The notes under the pieces: model-generated
Told to the model about the DNA's origin: nothing
Database searches by the model: none
What the model saw: the letters and a program-made list of their open reading frames with translations, nothing else
Source of the DNA: Athripsodes cinereus
Lineage: Eukaryota > Arthropoda > Insecta > Trichoptera > Leptoceridae
Length of the DNA: 64,000 nt
NCBI GenBank assembly: GCA_947579605.1
Contig: OX388318.1
Location: 6,944,001 to 7,008,000 of the forward strand
Direction of reading: 5' to 3'
Program-made: the position numbers and the translations under genes
Shown: piece after piece, positions 1 through 10,774 of the stretch
Layout of the letters: each line of letters opens with the position of its first letter
Position numbering within the stretch: position 1 is the stretch's first letter

Positions 1-1
1 C

Positions 2-58
2 AGTGATTCACCATACAATATGATGGCATTTAAACAAGAGCCAGAGTCTATCATGTAA
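2..58 (+). CDS. possible C-terminal fragment of a gene running in from the left
   Basis: Reading from base 2 gives 18 open codons ending SDSPYNMMAFKQEPESIM and a TAA at 56-58. The K-Q-E-P-E stretch resembles the sumoylation-type acidic tails of transcription factors, and what follows looks like a long AT-rich 3' UTR. Too little is present to name the protein, and 18 codons can be open by chance. Confidence 0.3.
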   Translation, partial: SDSPYNMMAFKQEPESIM

Positions 59-2100
59 ATAAATATGTAACAAACATATTTTATGGTCAGTCTTATGAAA
101 CCTTCTATGTATGTAGATTAATAAAGTTGTCTTCCTCCATTACTTTTTTGGTACAGTGGACCATTGTCTCTTTTGACTCTAAAGGTAGAAAGCCCATATT
201 TTTTACCAGATTTTTAGCTAATCAAAATATTTCACTACACATATTAGACATAAGTGTTCTTGCCAATTTTTATTAAGTGCCAATTTCATATAAAATAAAT
301 GTTGGTGTTAATAGTTTTAGATGTTAATTGTTTTAAAAATGATATAAAATATCTGTGAAAACAGTTGTTGATAAAAACAAATTAACGGTTGTAAAGACAT
401 CACATGATATAATATTTTTTATTATCTTGTGATTAATTGATATAGATGGTTTCATAGCAGACAATATATTTTGTATTCCAATTTTGTTGTAAATAATTGT
501 GAATCATACTATATTTTATTTGTATTAACAGGTTATGAAATGTCAGTAGATTTGTTTTTAATATGAATGCTTAAATATATTTTAAAATTCCCAGTCAGAC
601 AACGTTGAAATTTGCAAGCTGTCCAATGCGGAGAGGCTAATTTAGTGTTGGTGATATTTAAGAAACGTATACTTTTATCATTTGTGCAACTGTCAAAACA
701 GTATAAGAATATATTGTCTATGGCTTTGCAAGCAGTAAACGCAATTGTCAGACTTTGCAACAATATTAAATAAAAAATGTCATAAAATGTGCCTTAATAT
801 GTTAGTGTAACTAATGAATTTTATGTAGTAAAATAATATTATTTCAATATTTTTTGTTTCATATTGCATTCACATTAATAGATAATTATATACCAATGTA
901 TTACTTAAAATTTGATGAAAAAATTCATGTATTTTTCTAATACAAAATGTATGTATTTTTAACTTATAAAGTGACCGGTAAAGTAATAAAATAGACAAAA
1001 TCGTTTTACATCATGAAATTTACGCATATTGGAATTATCTACAAGTAGTAGAATTCCATAATTGGATAAATTGAAAAGAGTGTTTCGTTAAATCAAAAGA
1101 TGTTTCTCCCGTGTTGTTTAATCTATAGTGGAATAAAACATTTGTTTTAATTTATCCAATCTATGTACATTATTTTAACATAAAATACTTTTTATGTGAA
1201 TAGTTGTTCAGAAATTTCATGCAGGAATTAATAATCAATTATCATTCACATTTATAGCTTCCTATTGAAAGAAGTGTTTATGTAAGACAATAAATGAAAT
1301 AGTTATAGTTACAGAGTGCCTTGAAGAATAATGTACAGTTGTAAATAATGTATGTAATATTTTTTTTGTTTTTATTTTCAGTGTTTTTTAAACAATTATT
1401 ATTATTATAATTATGTCTATTGTTATTGTATAGAAGTTACTAGATATAAATGAAGAAATGGCTAAAGCAATTGTCGTGTATTTTTATTAAGTTTTATGTA
1501 ATTTTTTTATCCGTTTGTTTTGTTTGTAAAAATGACTAGTCTGTCGTAAGAAACTTTTTACATAAGACATTAGAATTTATACGATATTGTATTATTCCAA
1601 TTATGTTATCGGGTATGTTTCAAATGTGAAAAGGTATATTATAGAAATGTTATAAAAATAAAAAAGTAATCATTTTATTAATGGTACATATGGTACATAA
1701 GCTTGAGGAAAATCATATTCGAAAATGTGTTTTAATAATATTACAAATATGTTTTGTGTATCTTAATTATTAAATTACTGTATGTACTTTTAGGTCGACT
1801 GAGGACTTTCCTGTCGTTTTAAAGCAAGTGCCAGTTGAAAATCAAATGATTTTAGACACTAAGGATATTTTATTATCAAAAACGTATAATTTTCTATGTA
1901 GATATTGTTATTATCTTTATAAATTTATTGTCATATGTATATTTTATTTTATTTTACAATTTGTACTGTCCATTTTAATGTGCCTTACCTGTATAGTAAG
2001 AATAATGAATGATTGTTATTTTTAAAAACGTCTTTTGTTAAGTTTGAAAAAAAATAATTGTCAGGAATAAAAAAATGTTGCTTTTAATTTGTTGAATGTT
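59..2100 (+). other. AT-rich stretch, candidate long 3' UTR
   Basis: There is no convincing coding frame on either strand. The plus strand has TGTAAATA (Pumilio-type) octamers at 54-61, 488-495 and 1340-1347, and AATAAA at 2066-2071. This would fit a long regulated 3' UTR of the gene ending at base 58, but the same motifs are frequent in any very AT-rich DNA. Confidence 0.25.
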
Positions 2101-3643
2101 TTTTTCTTATTAATAAACTTGGATCAAATTACGCATCCGATAAACCTGGGATTTGATAAAAAAAATTATGAGAGACTTGCCTCGATCGATCGCTGATTGT
2201 TAATTTACCTTTGTTGATCCGCATCTATTTATAAGATTGTTTGAAGTTAAATTATATTGAAGTTTTAAATGACAACCGAAAGAATAAATCTACAAGCAAT
2301 ATAAACAAAAAATTAATTATAAAAAAATTGTAATAGAGAAACTATAATAGTTTTTATCTCTTAATACACAATTTTACTTACTGCAAATGCAAAGTTCATA
2401 ATATATTCCAAAAAGCTACTAATAAAACCATGATAGTTTACGTTAACTTGTTCAAAAGATATTTCATGTGTATAAATGCATATTAATTCATGTATTTTGC
2501 ATATTACGTAACTCAATACTCTTTTACGCTCTCTGATACAATACTATATTAATAAGCAATATTATTATAAACATAATTAGCAATATATAATATATACCTC
2601 TTCAATATATTATGATACCATCAATATACCAAATATTTTTTCATCCTTTAACAGTCTTTTCAAGAGCACAGGACATTGGTTAACAGACATATGTACCTTC
2701 CATCAGCACAGGTTAATTTTTGATCAATTAGTTTTACTTTATCTCATAGCTGATTTTTTGCCTGTGAAACCATAAGTCATTTGATTGCATAATTAAAAAA
2801 AAGAAGTAAATAATACAGATTTTTTGTGGTAGGTACTAAGTAAGTACCTACATAAAATTAATTTAAAATATTATAACGCGATGTTAAGGATTCATTCCAT
2901 GTTTAATTTTAATGATTTTTGAAAAAATAAGTAAAAAGTAACAAAATTTATAAACAAAAAAAAATAGTAGAAGGATATTGTTTATTTTTATGTTTTGTAC
3001 ATTGTACTCCTTCTTTCAGTGTTTTTGTAAATTGGGTATAAATTTTTATATCAAAATGTGGTGCTAACATTTATAGAAATAATTTAATTGATAGTTATTT
3101 ATTTTGTTTATACATCATCGTTATAAATCAAAATAAACAAAACAATGGAAGATATGAAAAATTATAATGGTGACGAGATTATCACTATAATATGATTATC
3201 TAACCGCTGTAACCTAATGTTAAGTAAATAAAATATTTTCAATTTAGGTAAATTATATCCAATTATTTTCTTTTTGCTCAAGTTAATACTGATAGATCAT
3301 TTACACAGCTGATAACTCAGCGTAAAGTGCTATTCATTTGCTTATGTAAATAAGTGAGAATATTTTTTTAGTTTGGTCTTGGCCTATTGGTTTTATTTTT
3401 TGTCAGGACTTAATAAGACAAAAAGAATAAAAAATTTAATGTCATTTGACTATGTTAATTTATAATTTTTATGATTTCCTTATTTTAGTGTTTCCATCTA
3501 TAAAAAAATAATTCCGATGTGTCATTACGATCTCCTCATCCTGTTTTTAATCATTATTTGTAACCATAGTTTAAATAATTATTCTTAAAAGTTTTAAGTG
3601 AAAAATGAGAGCTTGTAAATATTCTGTTTATAATAAAAATATT
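2101..3643. other. gene-free AT-rich intergenic DNA
   Basis: I see no supported gene, structured repeat or RNA here; only short A/T runs and chance reading frames. Confidence 0.6.
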
Positions 3644-3807
3644 ATCAGAGCTGCCCACAGATAATTGTTAATGTGTTACTCAATATCAGAGCTGGCCACA
3701 GATAATTGTTAATGTGTTACTCAATATCAGAGCTGGCCACAGATAATTGTTAATGTGTTACTCAATATCAGAGCTGGCCACAGATAATTGTTAATGTGTT
3801 ACTCAAT
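3644..3807 (+). repeat. 41-bp tandem repeat, four units
   Basis: Exactly four head-to-tail 41-bp units begin ATCAGAGCTG and end TTACTCAAT. The first has one C/G difference (ctgccc against ctggcc); the rest are identical by eye, so the array is young. Confidence 0.93.
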
Positions 3808-4194
3808 GTTTCATCTTTTTTTTCAAGTTCAGTAAAAACTCGGACTGGGGGAGGGTGAGTGTTAAAGCCAAAAGTCTGTTATATGAATATTGTTTTAAAT
3901 AAATCATAAAACTTTTTTTATATAAAATTTCATTACGGGGTCTCCCACAAATGAGGCAGCCTGCAGACCAACATAAAAAGAATCACTTTTTTTTTCAACA
4001 CTCAATTAATTATTCACAGGTTACTGAGTGAATACCCAGCTCTGAAGATAATAATTAATATTATTAATAGTAAATGAGTAACAGTCGTCTAATATTCATC
4101 AACCAATATTTTGCAAATGATTCTAGTTACATTTATGAAATCCTTCTATTTATTTTTTTATATTTAACTATTTGTTATTATCTTAATTATTCTA

Positions 4195-4915
4195 TACAAG
4201 CTTTTGTAACCCGGCATTGCTCGGGTTTAAACAAACAGAAACCGTGCAAATACATGGGTTAAAATTGGTATTTTTAGTTTGTAGTACCTACATAAATCTT
4301 CAAGTGATTTGCCATGAAAAGTAAAGAAAAATATTAGGCGAAAATAAATAGGTTCTTATGGCTAGTACCGAGGTACTTTTGTATTAATTTATACAAAAAA
4401 TAGATTAACATTGTTTATGGATTTTTTACATAATACTATTCTTATTCTACAGTATGGATTTCTATGGTCTCATAATATCCTCCATTATGAAAATAGCTCA
4501 AAATGTCAAAAATATGCAATTTTTATTCTCATAATTCAGGATTTTTTGTCATTAGCAATCACAATGTTTCATTATGTAAACAGTCCCTAATTATTTAGTT
4601 TCAGTATTGTTTTATTTATTGTTACATCCATTTTGAAATTAATTCAATACAATGAGAAATGTTTAACTATAAATATTGGATTTTCATACATTCGCTTGGC
4701 AATTTTGTCAAGCGAATGTATGGGAATCTCATTGAAATTGTAATATCTTTATCAATACATAAGATATTTAAAATGTTTTTAGCCTTAAACCTGCCCAGGA
4801 GATGAGACCTCGTATAGAGTGTATTATTTTACTTCTGTCTTTCCTTATTTCAGAGTCCATTGAGGACATACGCACATACGAACCGACTCAAATATTTATG
4901 TGTGGATTAATTTGT
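4195..4915 (+). repeat. interspersed repeat copy A
   Basis: Segments match 14395-15075 in inverted orientation: the CCCGGC-type end near 4210, the block gatttgccatgaaaagtaaa near 4307, the 'cctgcccagga' block near 4792, and the block around 4850-4905 containing caaatatttatgtgtggatt. The family is not identified. A 14-bp-arm hairpin (4685-4698 with 4709-4722, loop 10) lies inside this copy and seems absent from the other. Confidence 0.7.
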
Positions 4916-7042
4916 CTGTATTAACCATGAAAAGAAAAGACAGAACGAACATTCATTTGGAACAAAGCATAGACTATTTATAACTGGAATGTGGTTGAGT
5001 TTGCATACAGTATTTTTATTTTATATTTGAGAAATTTCGGAGGCTAAAAGTATACAAAAATATAAAAAGTCATGTATCTATAGTTAAGTGGGAAAAGTGT
5101 TTTTATTTTATGCATTCATGTTGCTGTATAACGAAGATTATTGTATTAAGAACACAACGACTTTCATTTTATCGAGAATATAAAAAACCACCAATAAGTA
5201 TTTATTTATTTATTTTTCTATTTCATAATCTAAACTTTATTATGTATTTGTATGATCTTGTGTCATTTTATGTAAAGAATGTTTTTTAAGAAATGTTAAA
5301 TTTTTATGATTAATTATTTTGTCTTCTCTGAATAAAAATATATAAAAAGCTGGCACTTTTTTACTACACTTAGAGAAATTTACTTATTTTGTGTTAGTAT
5401 TTTATATGTTGTATTGCTAAGTTTTCTAGTGGTTATTGTGAAATGTGTGCTATTATTTTATACTTCCGTTGCAATTAATTAAGTAAAATATACTGTAAGC
5501 ATTTCTAATTTGATCGATAGTTTTTAGCGAAAATCATTCCTATTCGATTACCATACGTATTTGGCTGACATTGGGCTTCAATGAGTATAAATATTATCAT
5601 AGCACACTCAAAATTGTTTTTGTCCATTATTTTTTTTTCACACTCATTTAATATTATTTCAGTTTTACGAATAAACAAATATTTTTCTTAACCTCTTATG
5701 TTTATTAAATCATACATTTAGTTTTTTCCATATAATACCTACCTAAATATGGAATATTGTTATGAAAAATCATTAATTTATCTCTTTTTATGGATACGAA
5801 TAAACTATAATTTTTTTATGGTTTCCCATACAAAAATGGGTGTTAATAAGCAATTTTTTTTAATAATAATATGGCCTGTCAAAATGTTCTAAAGTTATAC
5901 ATTCTTTTATTAAATTAGGACATAAAAATAACTGCAAAATTGTACCTATAGGTATAAATAAATAGATATTATAATCTATATAAAAAAAAAGAAAATAAGA
6001 ACTTTGAAAACTATGGCTATCTCAAATGTATGGAGCACGCACATATCTTGTGCTTTTTAATCATTTACTCTTTAATTTCATTGTTTTTACGGAAAGTAAA
6101 AAATACACAATCATGATTACAATTATGCAAAATAAAAAAATATTTTAAGCTTTATTGTGATAAATTAACACAATTTACCAGGCAATTCAAATTCTTCCCT
6201 ACAAATTTATGTGAAATTGAAACTGTCAAGTTAGTTTGTGTAGCGCACCACCAGAGGGCATTGTATCATTTTATAAGAGCATTCCCTTTTATAATTTTCA
6301 CAGATACTTTATTTTTATGATAATGCTCTTAATTCTATTTTTTTAAATGTGGCACAGTAAAAAAGTATCCCATAAACAATTTATTTCACATTGCATGCCT
6401 ATTTTCAGCTACAGTAATAATATGTAGGCTTTGGAATAATTTTATTATGTATTTGGCCAGTAATTTTCCAACCATATTTAGGTAATAATGCGAGTATCGC
6501 ATTTAGTTTAATTATGTTATTATTATTTTTTTTATGTTATAAACATTATTATTATTGTTGATAATGTAGGGAGATATTATATTAAATAAATAAAAATGTT
6601 GTAAGTTATGTTCTTATATAGATTTATTATTATATTATATTGTATTTTGTTACATTGTATCTACAAGTTTCCATGTTTTTGCTCAAACGTTTTATTACCT
6701 ACCAATAATAAAGTTACTATTGAATTTAATCCTCTTTTAATTTAATTTCTTTCTTACATCCGTCTTATTAAAATAAAATAATTCTAGAGTGGTCCATCTA
6801 ATTCGAGGAATTTAAATTTTGAATAGCTCGGTTGAAACCAAAGTTATGAATAAATGATCTTTCTCTTAATTCCTCTCTTTGCTAATATAAACAAAGAAAA
6901 AGATCAAATGTTTTTTCTCTTGTTTCCTTAATTTAGAAAAGAATTCCTTGCAAGTAAAACAAAATTTTAGCATTATAGTTCAGTTCACTATGCTATGTGA
7001 AAATGGTGGATACTTTATTTTGTATCACGAAATCCTCTTGGA
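4916..7042. other. gene-free AT-rich intergenic DNA
   Basis: No supported gene was found. The sequence is A/T-rich with microsatellite-like TTATTA runs around 6510-6570 and no coding frame of note. Confidence 0.55.
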
Positions 7043-7263
7043 ATTTTCAAATAAAATATTTAAAACTTGAATCACTATGTTTATTTGTTACATTAATTTA
7101 AATTACGCTATCGCGATTTCAGTGCACTTGCACCATTGACGAGCTTTTCAAGTCTTGAAAAGCTCGTCAATGGTGCAAGTGCACTGAAATCGCGATAGCG
7201 TAATTTAAATTAATGTAACAAATAAACATAGTGATTCAAGTTTTAAATATTTTATTTGAAAAT
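7043..7263. repeat. 221-bp near-perfect palindrome
   Basis: Two 110-bp arms (7043-7152 and 7154-7263) are exact reverse complements by eye around a single central T at 7153. The arms are flanked by a 14-bp direct repeat AATCCTCTTGGAAT at 7031-7044 and 7301-7314. It lies about 200 bp downstream of the stop of the minus-strand sHSP gene and contains no coding sequence. Confidence 0.93.
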
Positions 7264-7466
7264 GTCTCGTAATTGTTACATAGTCAATGCCTCTAAAATA
7301 AATCCTCTTGGAATATTTAAGGTTTCTTAAAATAATAAAAAAATTACCTCATTCGAGATGTGTGTGATTTTAATAAGTTACATATATATAAGATAATATA
7401 TTAAACATAATGGATGATACTTCTACATTCTGACTAAAGATATTACAAAATATACAATACAATCTG

Positions 7467-8054
7467 TTAAATATCTTCTTCCTTTCTTTTAGATCCTTGC
7501 AGAAGATTTTTTGTTGCTAAAATGTTAACAAATCCATCTCTCACACTGGACTGGACATCTTTAGGATTTATTCCATCTGGTAGCTTGAATTCTGTAATAA
7601 AATGTCTGGACACATATGTCTCGCTTACTCCCTGTTCGGTCCTAGCTGTTCTTTCTTTATGTTCTCCTTCTATAACGACTTTATCGTTCACAACTTTAAC
7701 TTTTACATTCTCTGGTTTATAACTTTTCACATTTAATTTTAATTTGTATTTTTCATTTTCTGAGAATTTATCCACGTCCCAGTTGACGGGAAACATGTCT
7801 TCAACATGTGTGGGTGGAAGGGAGGATGCTATCCGCTGATGTACCCAAGGGATTATTACATTTCTTACTTGTCTCTCTATGACTGGTTTGAGTTTCTTCG
7901 CTTGCTCTTTGAGAGCAGGTTGTATTTTCTTTAACTGCTCTATAACAATGGGTGTCATTTTGTTTATTTGCTCCTCTATTACTGGTTGCAACTTTTTCAT
8001 TTGTTGTTCAATTGCAGGTAGAACTATTTTTGCTATCTGATATTTGGGAGGCAT
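7467..8054 (-). CDS. small heat shock protein with 11-residue-repeat N-terminus
   Basis: A single-exon 195-residue Hsp20/alpha-crystallin family protein, an ATP-independent holdase chaperone by family. The alpha-crystallin domain spans roughly residues 98-182, including YKLKLNVKSYKPENVKVKVV, VVIEGEHKER, YVSRHFITEFKLP and the closing DGFVNI. The N-terminal arm is odd: prolines at 2, 13, 24, 35, 46 and 57 are spaced exactly 11 residues apart, each starting a unit of the form P-h-h-h-E-Q-h-x-K-h-x (h hydrophobic), a lipid-binding-like amphipathic pattern instead of the usual short F/W-rich sHSP arm. The C-terminus is lysine-rich and lacks a clear I-x-I/V tail. The start is the only in-frame ATG before the repeats. 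A two-unit heat-shock motif (agaaacttct, 8344-8353) lies about 290 bp upstream; no TATA box is obvious. Confidence 0.93.
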   Translation of the reverse strand: MPPKYQIAKIVLPAIEQQMKKLQPVIEEQINKMTPIVIEQLKKIQPALKEQAKKLKPVIERQVRNVIIPWVHQRIASSLPPTHVEDMFPVNWDVDKFSENEKYKLKLNVKSYKPENVKVKVVNDKVVIEGEHKERTARTEQGVSETYVSRHFITEFKLPDGINPKDVQSSVRDGFVNILATKNLLQGSKRKEEDI

Positions 8055-10774
8055 CTTTATTATTATTTTTATTGTTTGTGGATACTATTAACTTGCTGAT
8101 TTTCTTTATGTTTCGTAGTTGTCAGATTTGACACAATTTCAATAAATTCTGATGTCAAAATACTTGAATAGTGACACATTTTTTTACCTTTCTCATCCAT
8201 AAATAATAATGATTCTATTCTGTTAATTAAGTACCTATAGACTAAGTTCTTATAGAATATACAAAATACAATATGTAAACCAGTCACTGCTTCCTACGGA
8301 GCAATTTCTAGTATTTTGTAGCATAAGCTAAGTTGGGATGTCCAGAAACTTCTTTTAGGAATTCAAGCTAGTGAACCCGAGGGTCGTCGTTACTGGAGTC
8401 CCTGGAGACAGGACAACACAAAGAGGAAGAAACAAGTTCGCCAGCGATAGCCACTATCACACAAGGGAAAAGCAACCATCAAGCTTATCTAGATAAACCA
8501 GGGCTAAGCCCGACTCATGCAAAAGATACCACTGATCACTGAAACACCCAGACATCTATAAACTCCAAGAAGGCCTTGAAATTCCTTAGACAAATCATCA
8601 GTTCCCCAGACCATTTGGGTCTGAGAGTATTATCACTCATATTCTCAATCATCACATCTCCCCCGCAAACTGAGTTCCAGTCTAACAAGCACACCATGAA
8701 TTATCTGCCAGCACTAGCTCAAATACCTTTATCTTTAGGTCTCCATGGCCCGTTACCAATTGCAGGTAAAGTGATTGAAAGACAGGACACCCTTTTAATG
8801 CTCTCTGTTACATCCAGGAGAAAATAGTAGACAAGCCCTCTTTCCTGCCACACATCCTCTCTGATTAATAGTAGTAATCAAAATATTACCCAAAATCATA
8901 GTATATCTTTGCCCATAATTTATTTTTTCCTAATCTTATAGATTCCCTACTAGAAAGTGAATACATATGTACATATTTTTTGGCTGAGCTGTTTTTTTTC
9001 TACAAAAATCCTAGTTAGCAATAATGTGTATCACATAATATCACAGTGTACTATATTATAATATTACAAATCTATAGTATCCTATAGACATAACAATAAT
9101 CATACCAATGATACATCGATGGCTAACTGGACAAATATTGTATATCCACTTTTTTTAATATCATTGCCTTGTACATTTTGAGAGATAACACATATTTATA
9201 AATCTGATAGAAAGTTGAGAAGTGTATGGTCGAAAAAAAATAATGAAATACTGCATCATAAGACTTTTAAATTTAGAGGAAAGAAAAATAAAATATGACT
9301 GAGTGGAACACAGGATAATAAACTATAGACTTAATATTACTGCTATCTGCTGACTGTTATACCCCTACGGCATGTCGAACAAATAATAAGCATGCGGATT
9401 GTCCCCTTCGTGCCAATAAAAATAAGACATTCAGGATTCTTTCGTTTTTCCGTGGAGCACTTGGCAAATAAGTGGTCTCCAACTCTTCCGTAAGTTTTCA
9501 GGTGTTCGAAAAAATAAAGACACATAAAATTTTAAATTCCAATTATCTTAATTTTTTGTTGGCACAGAAAGGATGGCTTGCATGTTTATTAGTGAACTAG
9601 CTACCCACTTGTGGGATGTACTGTGATGGTGTGGAATAGTACATTCAGAATAGGTACAAATTGTAGTATGTATTATGTAAAGTTTTGAGACCATTTGCCT
9701 ATTCCATGACATTCGATAACTTATGGAAAATAGTAGGAGAATATTTATTTCTTTTTATTATTTACTATACATTGATTACAAGCAAATTCGTATTTTATTT
9801 TTCCTTCTTTATAAATTTGCGTTATCTCTCGAAATGTATAACTGTATAAGGCAATGAACAAATCATAAATAAACAAAACGAATAATGCGCCACCGTTACA
9901 AACGAAAAAGCTTCAGGCGTCCGTCTGTAGAGGGTCCCGGCGTCGAAAATTTTAAAATTGCTGTGAATACAAGGCTATCCCATAACAATGTGTCAACACC
10001 GGATATTTTTTCATGCCGAGTGCCGAAAGTAAATTAAATAACGGCTATATTACCGATATCAAATAATGTAATGTAATAATGTGAACCTTTCTTTTGTCTC
10101 TATTTTTAAAGTTAATTAATTTTGCTTACCTACGCTTAAAAATTCTACCCTCCCGGTGTCAGATTTTCAAAATGATTTAGGAATTTGTTTTTATCGATGT
10201 TATTTTTACTACCAGCTAAGTGATTAACCATTGCATAAGGTTAAATACATAGACATACGTTAAATATGTAAATTTAACACATGAAACTGCCATTATATAA
10301 GATTTAGAATTATTTGGTAGTGCCCCGTACGGGATTAGGACCCGTAATATTTCAATATACAATTATTATACTCTATGCCGTAACCGTAACACATCCTTTT
10401 CGCGGGGTGCTGGGCGACATGTCGAAGGCTCCGAATCTCCGATATTCTTTCTAATAAATCCCGAAGATAGCTTCATAATATTGTGTAGGTATTGTTCTGA
10501 GATACAAGGAAGATTTTTGAAAGACAGTTACAATTTTTTCCAAATCTTTGTAGTCAATAGTAACGGGTATTACATAACGGATAGGTATCGGATTTACATC
10601 ACTACTCCGTACATTTTTATCCTCTTTGTGGAACGGAATAACTGTAGATCTCCGTAAATTTCGGCTTATTTATTTCTATAAGTCTGCTGTTTGTGAAAAT
10701 TTTCTATACAACAATAATTATATTGAAGTGAAGTGAAGATAAGGCGTGTTTTTTCTAAATAATTAAATTGTACA
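8055..10774. other. intergenic region with repeat fragments
   Basis: No supported gene. The less AT-rich block 8330-8830 has no long frame and may be old retroelement. 9343-9530 resembles the SINE-like family at 20629-20880 in rearranged order (gacattcagga, cttccgtaagttttc, ggtgttcgaaaaa). The few hundred bases before 10775 should hold the promoter of the second sHSP; TATAAG sits at 10677-10682 and I see no multi-unit heat-shock element. Confidence 0.5.
9117..9160 (+). mobile_element. solo terminus of a small DNA transposon (MITE)
   Basis: TCGATGGCTAACTGGACAAA and the following bases up to 'ccacttttt' match the left terminal inverted repeat of the complete MITE at 47400-47650. No second terminus is found nearby, so this is a relic or partial copy. 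Confidence 0.7.

Noticed and set aside
1828..2025. 65-codon hydrophobic frame
   Set aside because: Composition is what AT-rich DNA gives by chance (Phe/Ile/Tyr/Leu-rich); no homologue is recognised and the start context is poor.
8576..8827. 83-codon plus-strand frame
   Set aside because: No family features, and neighbouring sequence looks like decayed repeat.
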